Assembly: GCA_003170415.1 (NCBI GenBank)
Contig: PMZJ01000024.1
Span: 41,935 to 105,934, forward strand
Direction of reading: 5' to 3'
Length of the DNA stretch: 64,000 nt
Origin: Phycisphaerales bacterium
GTDB lineage: Bacteria > Planctomycetota > Phycisphaerae > Sedimentisphaerales > Anaerobacaceae
Numbering within the stretch: the first letter of the stretch is position 1; each line of letters opens with the position of its first letter. A model generated the notes under the pieces. That model was not told where the DNA came from. It did no database searches and worked only from the letters and a program-made list of their open reading frames with translations. Shown here in pieces: positions 34,454 through 43,844 of this stretch. Position numbers and translations under genes: made by a program.

Positions 34454-35554
34454 TTATAGTTTCCTTAAGACATTCTCAACCACATCTTGTTTAACTTCGA
34501 CGGCCCACTGTCCCTCCCTGCGGTGGGTGCTTCCTATTCTATCAATTAAAACGAACCTTGGCCACTTATTTATCGCCTTTTTGTCGCGTCTTATTATATC
34601 AATCAGGACCGATTTGCTTATATTTGCAGGTTTTTTGACAGGTACGCCCAACCCGGTAAGAACCTTTCGAATTCTTTCGAGTCGTTTACTGTCACCTAGT
34701 CCAAGCTCAATTTCAATCATCCCCGCCGCGATAATACCGATTGCAACCGCCTCACCGTGCAGTAATTCAAACCCGCTTGCCCATTCTATCGCGTGGCCTA
34801 TTGTGTGCCCATAGTTAAGCATCCGCCGCTGATTCTTTTCCGTCGGGTCCGCTTCAACCACCTGCGCCTTGATTCTGCAATTCTGATACGCGACCTGTTC
34901 CAAAATATCCGCCTGTCTGCGTAAAATCGCGTCGAGATTGCTTTCCAGAAACTCGAAGAATTTTTCATCCGCTATCAATGCGTGCTTCACCGATTCAACC
35001 AGCCCGGCCCTGTATTGCCTGTCGTCGAGCGTCTTCAGCGTCGCCACGTCGATATAAACAGCCGATGGATGCCAGAAAGCCCCGAAGGCATTTTTACTAA
35101 GCGACGAATCCACGCCGGTCTTACCCCCTATAGCAGAATCCGCCTGGGCAAGCGTCGTCGTCGGAATCTGAACCACCTTCACGCCCCTTTTGAATACCGC
35201 AGCCGCGAAGCCCGCTATGTCACCAACCACGCCGCCCCCCAGCGCAATCACAACCGTATCGCGAGCCAGATACGCATTCTCCATCGCCTCGATAATAGAA
35301 ACGAGGATATTCATATTCTTTGACGATTCCCCCGGCGAAATAACGTATATGGGAATGTCCCTGCCGGAAAAGAGTTTGTCGAGATGCCCTGCCCTTGTAA
35401 CGTTGGCATCGGTAATAATAAATCTGCTGGCGGAGCCGAACTGCGATTCTATCTTCGACCAGACAGAACCCAGAATATCGGTTCCTATTTCTATCTTGTA
35501 TTCACCCGCCTTCTCCGCGGGTACTTTGACAGTTAATTCTTGCATACGATTCAA
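34454..35554 (-). CDS. aroB: 3-dehydroquinate synthase
   Basis: Second enzyme of the shikimate pathway, converting DAHP to 3-dehydroquinate with NAD+ and a divalent metal. The NAD-binding region has ALGGGVVGDIAGFAAA; IPTTTLAQADSAIGGKTGVD and the metal histidines of YGHTIGHAIE and LLHGEAVAIG are all present. The 366-residue length is standard. Its start overlaps the apt stop by four bases, and the aldolase gene follows closely. Confidence 0.97.
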   Translation of the reverse strand: MNRMQELTVKVPAEKAGEYKIEIGTDILGSVWSKIESQFGSASRFIITDANVTRAGHLDKLFSGRDIPIYVISPGESSKNMNILVSIIEAMENAYLARDTVVIALGGGVVGDIAGFAAAVFKRGVKVVQIPTTTLAQADSAIGGKTGVDSSLSKNAFGAFWHPSAVYIDVATLKTLDDRQYRAGLVESVKHALIADEKFFEFLESNLDAILRRQADILEQVAYQNCRIKAQVVEADPTEKNQRRMLNYGHTIGHAIEWASGFELLHGEAVAIGIIAAGMIEIELGLGDSKRLERIRKVLTGLGVPVKKPANISKSVLIDIIRRDKKAINKWPRFVLIDRIGSTHRREGQWAVEVKQDVVENVLRKL

Positions 35555-36078
35555 TAACGTATAATTGATTTAACCTTATAACCGCTGAGTTTTTTAATCC
35601 CACCAAGCTCCGTTAGTTCAATCAAAAATGATATTCCCGTAACCTGTCCGCCAATCTTTTCTATCAGCTTGCACGCCCCCGCCATTGTCCCCCCCGTCGC
35701 AAGCAAATCATCGACCATCAGCACCTTTGCCCCGGCCGTTATGGCGTCGCGGTGAACCTCAAGGGTATCGGTCCCGTATTCGAGGTCGTATGTAGTACTC
35801 ACGGTCTTAAAAGGCAGCTTTCCCTTTTTGCGAATTGGAACAAAGCCGGCGTTAAGCTTTTCAGCGACCGCAGAGCCAAAGATAAAACCGCGGGCCTCGA
35901 CCGCCCCGACATACTGAATCCCCGCGCCGGCAAAATCCGCCGCCAGCGCGTTTATCGCGGCTTTAAACACCTTCGGCTCAGCCAGCAATGGCGTAATATC
36001 CCGAAACAAAATCCCCTTCTTCGGCCAATCCGCCACCTCACGAATATATTTTTTCAAATCCACTCTGTCCTTGCCCAT
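35551..36078 (-). CDS. apt: Adenine phosphoribosyltransferase
   Basis: It salvages adenine to AMP using PRPP. The PRPP-binding motif VLMVDDLLATGGTM lies near residue 120, and the N-terminal region VADWPKKGILFRDITPLL and VEARGFIFGSAVA are family signatures. GGAG lies five bases upstream of the ATG. It is the first gene of the apt-aroB-aldolase set. Confidence 0.97.
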   Translation of the reverse strand: MGKDRVDLKKYIREVADWPKKGILFRDITPLLAEPKVFKAAINALAADFAGAGIQYVGAVEARGFIFGSAVAEKLNAGFVPIRKKGKLPFKTVSTTYDLEYGTDTLEVHRDAITAGAKVLMVDDLLATGGTMAGACKLIEKIGGQVTGISFLIELTELGGIKKLSGYKVKSIIRY

Positions 36079-36223
36079 AGTAACTCCACTATTTTTAATG
36101 CAGTTCTAAGGTTGAGCAACCCGGAAATAATTGATTTAGATTAGCAGCATTAGCCGCAAAAAACAAGAGGCATCGATGCCGAATATAGCCCCCTTATCAT
36201 CTGGTTGGCAACTACATACCAGC

Positions 36224-38473
36224 TTACTTTTTTGCAAGAGCCGCAGATACCGCCTTTTTGATTTCGTTGCCTGTCAAGCCATCATCCATAATTTTGCCGT
36301 CAGGACCCACCAAAAATATCGATGGGATGCTATAAACACCATAATCCACTATTACGGTACCCTTCGACCCTTTGCCGATAAATACTTGCGTCCAGCGAAT
36401 GTCGTTGCTCACGACAAACTTCTTCGCCGTCTCTCTGTCCGAATCCTCGCTTAAACTTATCATCACAAATCGCTTATCCTGACCGAACGCTTCATAGACC
36501 TTTTTGAGATTTGGCATCTCAGCAACACATGGGCCGCACCACGTCGCCCAGAAATCCAGCAGCACATATTTACCCCTGAAATCAGAAAGCTTCAGCGGTT
36601 TCCCATCGAGGGTCTCGACATTGAAATCTGGCGCCGCATCACCGAACTTAAAATTAACTGACGGTTTCAGAACAACTTCGCCCATATCAAATGGCTTATT
36701 ATCACCACGCGATTTTGCCGGCGGAACAGCAATATAAACATTATCCAACATAGCGATTTTTTCGCCTTTTCGCTCAACGAAACCGTCCAACCTGTATTTT
36801 TCCCTCGGCTCAACCATCTCTCCGATGAAAGTCCCGTCAGAATGAAACTCAAAGTCGGCTCTTTCTGCAGACAGTTTAAGCCACTCTCTGCCCATGTCCG
36901 ATTTATAAAAATCGAACCACCATTTTATTCTTTTTTCAGGAGTGTCAAACTCTTTTGGCATTTCAGGCCCTTCGAACTTAACGTGGAACTTACCGTACCA
37001 ATTCACGCCAGGATTGAGACATCCGTAAAAAGTCGCATTACTATCAGCAGCCAGTATAAGAAAGGTAGAGAGGGACTGGCGGTCGGACATAAGGCCACTG
37101 TGACAAGACGCGATATTAATATCGGCAGCCAGTCCAGGAGCTAATTTCAGCCGGCCAACAACCGTCCTTCCCTGAGTTTTGATTTCCACGTTAGTAGTTT
37201 CACCCGGCTTTACCCAAATGGGAGGCACAAGAGTAATGGAACTCCGGGACGGGATTTTGCGGTTCTCCCACAGAATAATACCGACCGGCGGCACGTGCTC
37301 GAAAGTAAAACGTCCCTGCGAATCAGTCATTGCCTCTCCCTTTATCTGGACACAGCGACTTATATCCATCCTGTTCATATCTGCTGATAATCCCAGCGAA
37401 TCTTCGTCCATTCTAAGCCAGAGGCGTTGATTAGCCCGCGGTTGCCCCCTGTTCGTTCTGATGCCCTCGATGCGTCCCCAGGGCTGCACAACAATTGTAG
37501 GATTGTTTACAAGGTCAAAACTATATGCCATACCGAACCCCTTGTCGTTGGCAATGACGAAGACAAGATTCTCTTTTCCCAGCTTGACCGCAAGCCGCCC
37601 TTCGGCATCGGTCAGCAGTCGTTCTCCATCACTCTTAATGGTTGTGCCTTTAAGGATGACATTTGAATCAGCGCCAACGCAGAAAACCGTCTCATTGGAT
37701 ATAGGCCTGCCGTCCGGAGTTTGCATCTTAATTGTTATCGCCGGCTTCGCTTCCACCTGTAAACCTGCAAGGGCTGCAATTTCATTCTCTGAAAGCGCAC
37801 GATTATAAATGCGAACATCATCAATCAAACCGTGCCAGCAGCGCCCGGTCAACTCTATATTTTCGCCGATACAAACCGGGAAGTTATTGGTCGCAATAGG
37901 ACCTGTCTGCCTTATTGAAACATCTAACACCCCATCAACATAGATTCTCATCCTTTTCCCGTCATAGACGCACGCGACGTGATGCCACTGGCCTGCGCTG
38001 ACTTCGGTCATCCCGTTAAGATAGTCATTGGGGCTGACTCCGAAATGAAACACGTTTTTCACAAAACTCGTTGACATACGCCACGCAGTGTCGCCCTTGG
38101 TCACAATCCCCGTCCACTCCTGCGGAACGGAAGTTATATTGACCCACACCGAAATTGTTATCTGGTTTGTAATATCAAAAGCAGGTTCGTTGGCAATTTT
38201 TACGTAATCGCCCTTGCCGTTAAACTCGAGCGCCCCGCCGATTTTGCCTCCCTGCGGACGCCAGACGGGATTTCCGACCAGTGTCCCGTCATTGCCGTTG
38301 CCGGAACTGTCAACAGCAGTATTGCCTTCGGTTTCGTCAAACTTCCACCAGCCGATAAGATTGCCATCTTGTGCGGTCTGGAGCAATTTAATATTCTTAT
38401 CTGACATGCCTGTCTCGGCAAAAACCGCAGGTGTCAAAAAAACACACACTATAAAAAACAGGATTCGTCTCAT
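36224..38473 (-). CDS. Secreted LamG-domain protein with C-terminal TlpA-like thioredoxin
   Basis: A 749-residue exported protein. A signal peptide (MRRILFFIVCVFLTPAVFA) is followed by a LamG/concanavalin-like domain (about residues 35-225; IGWWKFDETEGNTAVDSSGN is typical). A middle region with carboxypeptidase-regulatory-like repeats comes next, then a TlpA thioredoxin domain from about residue 600 with FWATWCGPC. The last domain suggests a thiol-disulfide role outside the membrane. ATG 38473 opens the signal peptide and has an AAAGGG site upstream; an earlier ATG at 38542 does not. Such fusions are common in planctomycetes, with no defined function. Confidence 0.85.
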   Translation of the reverse strand: MRRILFFIVCVFLTPAVFAETGMSDKNIKLLQTAQDGNLIGWWKFDETEGNTAVDSSGNGNDGTLVGNPVWRPQGGKIGGALEFNGKGDYVKIANEPAFDITNQITISVWVNITSVPQEWTGIVTKGDTAWRMSTSFVKNVFHFGVSPNDYLNGMTEVSAGQWHHVACVYDGKRMRIYVDGVLDVSIRQTGPIATNNFPVCIGENIELTGRCWHGLIDDVRIYNRALSENEIAALAGLQVEAKPAITIKMQTPDGRPISNETVFCVGADSNVILKGTTIKSDGERLLTDAEGRLAVKLGKENLVFVIANDKGFGMAYSFDLVNNPTIVVQPWGRIEGIRTNRGQPRANQRLWLRMDEDSLGLSADMNRMDISRCVQIKGEAMTDSQGRFTFEHVPPVGIILWENRKIPSRSSITLVPPIWVKPGETTNVEIKTQGRTVVGRLKLAPGLAADINIASCHSGLMSDRQSLSTFLILAADSNATFYGCLNPGVNWYGKFHVKFEGPEMPKEFDTPEKRIKWWFDFYKSDMGREWLKLSAERADFEFHSDGTFIGEMVEPREKYRLDGFVERKGEKIAMLDNVYIAVPPAKSRGDNKPFDMGEVVLKPSVNFKFGDAAPDFNVETLDGKPLKLSDFRGKYVLLDFWATWCGPCVAEMPNLKKVYEAFGQDKRFVMISLSEDSDRETAKKFVVSNDIRWTQVFIGKGSKGTVIVDYGVYSIPSIFLVGPDGKIMDDGLTGNEIKKAVSAALAKK

Positions 38474-38579
38474 AAGATATCCCTTTCCCTTAAGTTGATG
38501 ATGTTCTATTCGACATCTCCCATATTTCTCCGCCGTAGGCATGTTTTACCCACCTTCTTTGCAGCGGGCCGTATCTTCC

Positions 38580-38796
38580 GGCCTTAAAGCAGCAGTATAT
38601 CGTTGAACTGGAAAAACGGACAAGGTTTATTTGTGAAAAAATGCCCCCTGACTTTCTCGCAATTAGAATATCATCGCGCAGCGGTTCTGTATTTGAAATC
38701 AGAAATGAAAAATTCTCTGCCTGCCCTGAGCAAGCGCAGCGCGTCGAAGGGTGGCTGATTAAAAATCAGTGTGATCTGTGTAATCTGTGGTTAATG
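38580..38796. repeat. Intergenic region with two dispersed repeats
   Basis: No gene was seen. 38721-38752 (CCTGCCCTGAGC...GTCGAAGGG) matches, on the other strand, 13383-13410. 38759-38789 (AATCTGTG TAATCTGTGG) matches blocks at 13437-13505 and 17449-17471. Confidence 0.6.
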
Positions 38797-39621
38797 TTAG
38801 AGCTCTTCCATAAACTCGTAGAGCTTTGTCAGCGCCTCGTGCTGAATCTGGCGTATTCGCTCGCGGGTCAAACCGAGCTTTTCGCCGATTTCCTTGAACC
38901 CCATTGGCGGATTGCCGTCAATCCCGTAATGCAGCCGGAGGACCTCCGCATCTCTCGGGTCCATCTGGCTCAAAAACCCAATCGCTTTGGCCTTTTCCTC
39001 ATCCTCAACCATATCATCTTCCGGTTTATCCACGCTCTGGTTGCTTATGTTCGCGTCGAATATCTGGCTCTCCTCGCCTGCTTCTGGTTGCTGGTTGTCC
39101 TTGACCGAGCCGAGAATCTTTACGGTCTCGTCGATAATCCTGGCCTTTTTAACAGGCATATCCATCACGTCCGCCATTTCCTCGACGTTTGGCTTTCTGC
39201 CAAGTTTGTTCTCAACCTCCGTCATCGTATGACGCCACTGGTTAATCAGCCCAATCATATAACCAGGCACGTGAATGGGCCGAACATCCCCCAGTTGTGC
39301 GCTCTTTATGCCCTGCTTTATCCACCACGCCGCGTAAGTGCTGAATCGCGTCCCGCGATTCGGGTCAAAATAATCAACCGCCCTTATCAATCCGAGGTTG
39401 CCTTCCTCAATCAAATCGCCTAATGACATATTGCCCCTGTTGGAGTATTTCTTGGCGATGTTGACTACTAACCGAAGATTGCTGCGAACGAGCAGTTCTC
39501 GCGCCTCCGGGTCGTTATCTTCGGTAATCCGCAAAGCCAGCTCGTGTTCTTCCTGCGCTGAAAGCAGCGGCGCCTCGTCTATTTCCTGCAAGTAACCTTT
39601 TATTGTTACGTCAAAAGCCAT
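38797..39621 (-). CDS. RNA polymerase sigma factor, RpoD/SigA family
   Basis: A sigma-70 group 1/2 factor. Region 1.2 is at the N-terminus (VTIKGYLQEIDEAPLLS). Region 2 holds NLRLVVNIAKKY, GDLIEEGNLGLIRAVDYFDP and the -10 recognition helix RFSTYAAWWIKQGI. Region 3 follows, and region 4.2 ends with LGLTRERIRQIQHEAL. At 274 residues it lacks region 1.1, so it may be a group 2 factor rather than the main sigma. ATG 39621 has GGAGG five bases upstream. A short CTATACG tandem repeat precedes it. Confidence 0.94.
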   Translation of the reverse strand: MAFDVTIKGYLQEIDEAPLLSAQEEHELALRITEDNDPEARELLVRSNLRLVVNIAKKYSNRGNMSLGDLIEEGNLGLIRAVDYFDPNRGTRFSTYAAWWIKQGIKSAQLGDVRPIHVPGYMIGLINQWRHTMTEVENKLGRKPNVEEMADVMDMPVKKARIIDETVKILGSVKDNQQPEAGEESQIFDANISNQSVDKPEDDMVEDEEKAKAIGFLSQMDPRDAEVLRLHYGIDGNPPMGFKEIGEKLGLTRERIRQIQHEALTKLYEFMEEL

Positions 39622-39642
39622 ATTTGCCTCCACCCTACACAC

Positions 39643-39668
39643 TATCCGCTATACGCTATACGCTATAC
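39643..39668. repeat. CTATACG tandem repeat in the sigma-factor leader
   Basis: Three to four near-perfect tandem copies of CGCTATA(C) lie 22 bases upstream of the sigma-factor start. The remaining 420 bases up to the tRNA gene (39669-40088) show no gene, only a fragment of the CCTGTCCTGAAC repeat family near 39757. Confidence 0.6.
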
Positions 39669-40088
39669 GAATATCGACACAGATTCCCCACCGGTTTACC
39701 TGAAAAATGACGCAATAATGCGTTTTATCAGAAAAACAAACCCCGCATTATCGGCCTGTCCTGAACAAACTTCCTCACCCACCTTACCCTCCCCGGAAAT
39801 CTGCTTGCATAGTCCCGCGATAAGGGACCCATTTCCCAATCCGCAATCCCACCTTAATCATGCGCCCAGTTTTTGGGGAGTACTATAAGGCCCCTTTCTT
39901 ACCAGTTCCAAAATAACAAAGTTTGCCTCTAATCTTCTTGCAAAAATGCCCTATTGGATGTAAAGTCAGAGAAAATTTGTCCAAACGAGAAATTAGAATT
40001 TCAAAAGTATGAATGTGTCATACGGTTGCAGTTTCAAAATAAAATGTGTTGCAGCTTGTTTCCTTAAGTTCTTTTAAAATAAGCATTT

Positions 40089-40177
40089 GGAGAGGTGACC
40101 GAGTGGCTGAAGGTAACGGTTTGCTAAACCGTCGTACGGGTAAAACCGTACCCCGGGTTCGAATCCCGGCCTCTCCG
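40089..40177 (+). tRNA. tRNA-Ser (anticodon GCT)
   Basis: The 89-base cloverleaf has acceptor arms GGAGAGG and CCTCTCC with discriminator G, an anticodon loop TTGCTAA (anticodon GCT), a long variable arm (GTACGGG...CCGTAC) as expected for serine, and a T loop GGGTTCGAATCCC. The 3' CCA is not encoded. The 3' part is duplicated at 61656-61715, so this gene is the integration site of a mobile element. Confidence 0.97.
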
Positions 40178-40180
40178 TTT
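40121..40180 (+). repeat. Left attachment site (attL)
   Basis: Identical to 61656-61715. It covers the tRNA-Ser anticodon loop to 3' end and restores an intact tRNA gene, as usual for tyrosine-integrase islands. Confidence 0.88.
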
Positions 40181-40719
40181 TGGCTTTTGTAAGTTGAGCA
40201 TAAATATAAGCTTACAAAAACTTCTTTTTCTGCCCTACTGTCCTTTCTCCAGAAATTGCTCTGCTGAAACTGTGTTTGGGCGTGGCTGGGGCTTGGCAAG
40301 GCCTGCCAATTGTATCACAGCACAACGGCTGCGGGCCATGCCAGCTTTCATTCATACGCCCTCTAGCCCGAAGTCCAACGACGATATGACGTACGTTCTG
40401 GTGGCTTGCTATCGGCCCTGCTATGAATATAGGTGAGTGTTAATAGACTGCGTGTCGGGTCGAAAAACAAGAAGCTTGACAGCTAAGGGTGTTTGCCCAG
40501 CATGTCATATCCATCAGGTTTCATTTTCAACATCTTGTCGTAAAAGACGCAACACAAACAGCACGCTCTTGGCACAATCACACAAAACACCACTATCAAA
40601 ATCCCAGAGAGAAACGGCTAAATTTTCAAATGCTATTTGGAGTGCGGGTTGATTATCGCTCCAATGGTCAAATACTCTTCAAGGAAGTTGTTGTTGAACA
40701 CCACAAATAACGTCTGAAT
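40181..40719. other. Left end of the element, no gene seen
   Basis: Only short overlapping open frames without recognisable sequence or ribosome binding sites are found here. The stretch runs up to the dyad symmetries before the activator gene. Confidence 0.5.
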
Positions 40720-40745
40720 TTGCAACGATAGTTGCAATATGCGAC
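40720..40745 (+). promoter_or_regulatory. Dyad operator upstream of the sigma-54 activator gene
   Basis: TTGCAAC-GATA-GTTGCAA is a perfect palindrome (40720-40737), overlapped by GTTGCA-ATA-TGCGAC (40731-40745). The second dyad differs by one base from the site at 42218-42232. The position, 23 bases before the start codon, suggests autoregulation by the activator. Confidence 0.6.
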
Positions 40746-40768
40746 TGTTCAGTGTATATTAGAGAAAT

Positions 40769-42088
40769 ATGGAAAAAGAAGCGCAAACTGTCATCCTGGA
40801 CTCAATAACAGAGGGTGTGTTTACAGTTGACCTGAACTGGGAGATTACTTTTTTCAATCAGGCCGCCGAAAAAATTACCAAGATTCCCAGACAACAGGCA
40901 ATTGGACAATTGTGTAAGAACATTCTGAGGTCTGAACTATGTGAAAAGGACTGTGCACTTCAAAAAACGATAGAAACAGGCAAGCCCATCATAAACAAGC
41001 CGGTTCATATTGTTGACGCCAAAGGCAATCGAAAAGCTATTTCCATCACAACGGCTATTCTTAAAGATAAGCGAAGCAAAATAATCGGTGGAGTGGAAAC
41101 CTTTCGGGATATGAGTCTGGTCGAGCAGCTTCGCAAAGAAATCCAGCAGGGATACTCTTTTGAAGACATCATCAGCCGAAACCATCAGGTGCAGAAACTT
41201 TTTTCCATCCTTCCCAATGTGGCCCAGAGTAATGCCACGGTGCTTATTACCGGAGAAACCGGGACTGGCAAGGAGCTTTTTGCCAGAGCAGTCCACAACA
41301 TAGGTCCTCGAAAGAACAGGCCCTTTATTGCGGTTAACTGTGGTGCGCTTCCTGATACGTTACTTGAGTCGGAATTATTCGGCTATAAGGCCGGCGCTTT
41401 CACCGATGCGAAGAAAGACAAAGCGGGCCGGTTCGCGTTGGCCGAGGGCGGCACAATATTTCTGGATGAGATAACAGATATACCAATATCGGTGCAGGTC
41501 AAGTTGCTGCGTGTTCTTCAGGAAAAAACATACGAGCCGCTGGGAGGCACATTCTCTTGCAAGGCCGATGTGCGAGTAATTGCAGCAACAAACAAGGACA
41601 TTGAAAAACTGGTAACACAGGATAAATTCCGCCGGGACCTGTATTATCGAATCAACATTGTCAAACTTGCCTTGCCCGCTCTCCGGGAACGAAGAGAAGA
41701 TATCCCTTTGCTGATAGACCATTTTATCAGCCGCTTTAATCGCCTCCACAATAAAAACATCACCGGCGTGACAGATGAGGTATTGGCTATCCTTCTGGAA
41801 TATGAATATCCCGGCAATATCCGTGAACTCGAAAATATCATCGAACACTGCTTTGTGCTCTGCCAGGCCGAGATAATACAAAGGGAATGCCTGCCGGCAA
41901 TGTTTCAGAAGAAACAAATAGATGAATCTATTGGCTTGAATAAGGCGGTAACTCTCGAAGAGATGGAGAGGATATTCATAAAACAGGCGTTGCGGCAAAA
42001 CAACGACAATCGAACTGCGGCTGCAAGGCAGCTCGGCATAAACAAAAGCACTCTCTTTCGCAAGATGAAAGGATTTGACATCAAATAA
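40769..42088 (+). CDS. PAS-domain sigma-54-dependent transcriptional activator
   Basis: An enhancer-binding protein that uses ATP to open sigma-54 promoters. The N-terminal PAS domain (about residues 5-125) contains a cysteine set CX8CX3C (LCKNILRSELCEKDC) that could sense redox state or bind a cofactor. The AAA+ domain has Walker A GETGTGKE, the sigma-54 contact loop GAFTDA in place of the more common GAFTGA, Walker B GGTIFLDEI and the arginine finger region RRDLYYRIN. A Fis-type helix-turn-helix ends the protein (NRTAAARQLGINKSTLFRKM). It is the first cargo gene and probably controls the downstream NifX/Mrp cluster, like the activator of the Desulfovibrio ORP cluster. Confidence 0.93.
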   Translation: MEKEAQTVILDSITEGVFTVDLNWEITFFNQAAEKITKIPRQQAIGQLCKNILRSELCEKDCALQKTIETGKPIINKPVHIVDAKGNRKAISITTAILKDKRSKIIGGVETFRDMSLVEQLRKEIQQGYSFEDIISRNHQVQKLFSILPNVAQSNATVLITGETGTGKELFARAVHNIGPRKNRPFIAVNCGALPDTLLESELFGYKAGAFTDAKKDKAGRFALAEGGTIFLDEITDIPISVQVKLLRVLQEKTYEPLGGTFSCKADVRVIAATNKDIEKLVTQDKFRRDLYYRINIVKLALPALRERREDIPLLIDHFISRFNRLHNKNITGVTDEVLAILLEYEYPGNIRELENIIEHCFVLCQAEIIQRECLPAMFQKKQIDESIGLNKAVTLEEMERIFIKQALRQNNDNRTAAARQLGINKSTLFRKMKGFDIK

Positions 42089-42192
42089 GATAAACTAGCT
42101 TTGTCCAGTAACCGGTTCGAAAAGAAAAGACTGTGAATAAGCCGCCCAGGGCGGGTCATATCTTGACATCATTACAGCAAAATCGTGGCAAT

Positions 42193-42232
42193 TTGCAATT
42201 GTCGCGATGCAGCAAGTGTTGCAATATGCAAC
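42193..42232 (+). promoter_or_regulatory. Upstream activator sites for the ORP-like operon
   Basis: The perfect dyad GTTGCA-ATA-TGCAAC (42218-42232) and further half-sites (TTGCAAT at 42193-42199, GTCGC at 42201) lie about 105 bases upstream of a sigma-54 promoter. The same motif precedes the activator gene, so these are likely its binding sites. Confidence 0.65.
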
Positions 42233-42334
42233 TATAAGCATTTCTTCTTTGCAAATAGTAAGCCCCTCCCATTTCTTCTAATTACTTGCAAAATAAAGAC
42301 TTACCAAAGTGTATTTCTTTTCCACAAACCTTCC

Positions 42335-42350
42335 TGGTACAGAAGTTGCA
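42335..42350 (+). promoter_or_regulatory. Sigma-54 promoter
   Basis: TGGTACAGAAGTTGCA matches the -24/-12 consensus TGGCACGN4TTGCA, with GG (42336-42337) and GC (42348-42349) separated by exactly ten bases. Transcription would start near 42361, 13 bases before the NifX-like gene start. Confidence 0.7.
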
Positions 42351-42373
42351 AATATTGATTATTGAGACCGTTT

Positions 42374-42769
42374 ATGAAGATAGCAATACCAGTTTGGCAG
42401 GACAGTATTTCGGGCGTATTCGATTTCGCCGACAAGTTGTCATTGGCGGAGATTGAAGGGCAGACAGAAAACAATCGTCTCGAAATACCACTGCCCAATG
42501 AACCAATGCCTCAAAAAGCCAGTCGGCTAAAAGAGCTTGATGTTGATGTGCTCATTTGCGGTGCGATTTCAAAATCCCTCGCTTTTTTGATTATTGGCTC
42601 AGGTATAAAAATTATTCCTTTTGTAAGCGGGCAGATTGATGAAGTACTAAGCGCTTACGCAAGCGGCCAGTTGACAGAGATGCGGTTTCTAATGCCGGGA
42701 TGCCGCATAGGTACAAGGAAAGGTTTTGTTAAAGGCGGCCATCGTTGCAGATGGCATGGCGGCCTATAA
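42374..42769 (+). CDS. NifX/NifB-type (dinitrogenase iron-molybdenum cofactor family) protein
   Basis: A small ribonuclease-H-like-fold protein of the family that holds metal-sulfur cofactors (NifX, NafY, orange protein ORP). The N-terminus MKIAIPVWQDSISGVFDFAD and the internal DVDVLICGAISKSLA match the family. The 131-residue product has a basic, histidine- and cysteine-bearing tail (GCRIGTRKGF...GHRCRWHGG). No nitrogenase genes are near, so a role in nitrogen fixation is not implied. It is the first gene after the sigma-54 promoter. Start ATG 42374 rather than TTG 42362 fits the fold. Confidence 0.88.
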   Translation: MKIAIPVWQDSISGVFDFADKLSLAEIEGQTENNRLEIPLPNEPMPQKASRLKELDVDVLICGAISKSLAFLIIGSGIKIIPFVSGQIDEVLSAYASGQLTEMRFLMPGCRIGTRKGFVKGGHRCRWHGGL

Positions 42770-42867
42770 CGGTAGCGTATCAAGAATAAGTTGCCGGGTT
42801 ATGCAAATGTGTGACTGACGGGGACGGAGTCTAGTTCAAAGCAATATTGAATATTTAGGGGCAAAAA

Positions 42868-43230
42868 ATGAAGATAGCAGTAACTTCACAAGGTAACGAG
42901 CTTTCAAGTTTGGTTGACCCGAGATTCGGCAGAGCGAAATGGATTATTCTTTACGATACTGATAGTGGTCAGCATGAAGCTCACGACAACGTATTAAATC
43001 TCAATGCCGCACAAGGGGCTGGTATTCAGACCGCGAAGAATATCGCTAACATGGGAGCTGAAGCGGTAATTACAGCCAATGTCGGGCCGAACGCATGCAA
43101 GACACTTAATGCCGCGGGTGTAAAAATATTTATTGCCGGACAGCAGGCGGTTCAGGACGCGATTGATTCATTCAAGGGGGGAACATTAAAAGAAGTAAGC
43201 CAGGCAAGTGTTGAAGGTCACTGGGCATAG
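42868..43230 (+). CDS. Orange-protein/NifX-like protein
   Basis: A second cofactor-binding protein of the same family. The N-terminus MKIAVTSQG...VDPRFGRAKWIILYD and the later AQGAGIQTAKNIANMGAEAVIT resemble the Desulfovibrio orange protein (ORP), which binds a molybdenum-copper sulfide cluster. The 120-residue length matches. Whether this copy binds Mo/Cu, Fe-S or another metal cluster cannot be told. It lies in the activator-NifX-ORP-DUF5320-Mrp order typical of ORP-type clusters. Confidence 0.9.
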   Translation: MKIAVTSQGNELSSLVDPRFGRAKWIILYDTDSGQHEAHDNVLNLNAAQGAGIQTAKNIANMGAEAVITANVGPNACKTLNAAGVKIFIAGQQAVQDAIDSFKGGTLKEVSQASVEGHWA

Positions 43231-43407
43231 ATTTAAACCGGGCGGGAAATCGGACAGCCCTGCAATCGGATAAGTTGTCCGAAATGTGGGACAAAAATGA
43301 CAAGGGAATAACATTTTTTGAAATGATGTCGTCACCCTTTTGAAGAATTGGCTGTTTTGAAACCAAAGAGAAGCAGCAAATAATATTTTTTTGAAAGGAG
43401 ATTTACT

Positions 43408-43770
43408 ATGCCAGGTGGAGATAGAACAGGCCCTGTTGGAATGGGACCAATGACAGGCAGGGTCACGGGTTTTTGCGCGGGTTATCCGGCACCAGGTTAT
43501 ATGAATCCTGTTAGCGGACGCGGCTTTTTGGGTTGCGGCAGGGGCTTTGGTGGCCGAGGCGGCGGTCGCGGCCGGAGAAATAGGTTTTTTGCAACGGGGC
43601 TGCCCGGCTGGGCAAGAGCCGGCTTCGATTATCCGGCCGGTTTCGCAAGCGTTGCGCCTACCGCAGAACGGCAGCGTGAAGCACTAAAACAGCAAGCTCA
43701 GTATTTACAGAATTCCCTTGACGCGATTAACAAACACATCGGCGAACTGGAGAAGGAAAAGTCAGAGTAA
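43408..43770 (+). CDS. DUF5320-domain protein
   Basis: The N-terminus MPGGDRTGPVGMGPMTGRVTG is the DUF5320 signature. A Gly/Arg-rich centre (GGRGGGRGRR) and a C-terminal coiled coil (REALKQQAQYLQNSLDAINKHIGELEKE) follow. The family is regularly found beside NifX and Mrp genes in anaerobes; function is unknown. AAAGGAG lies seven bases before the ATG. The 177-base gap before it holds no clear second sigma-54 promoter. Confidence 0.88.
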   Translation: MPGGDRTGPVGMGPMTGRVTGFCAGYPAPGYMNPVSGRGFLGCGRGFGGRGGGRGRRNRFFATGLPGWARAGFDYPAGFASVAPTAERQREALKQQAQYLQNSLDAINKHIGELEKEKSE

Positions 43771-43844
43771 TTAAAACATGTCTGAGCAAGAGAACGTAAT
43801 ATTTACTTTGAGCGTCACTTAATTTTGTTTGGAAAGGTTTATGC

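Noticed and set aside
39643..39668. CRISPR-like array
   Set aside because: The CTATACG units are seven to eight bases long, directly tandem and without spacers; no cas genes are present.
40194..40710. Small plus-strand frames at the left end of the element
   Set aside because: Several overlapping short frames without start signals or protein-like composition.
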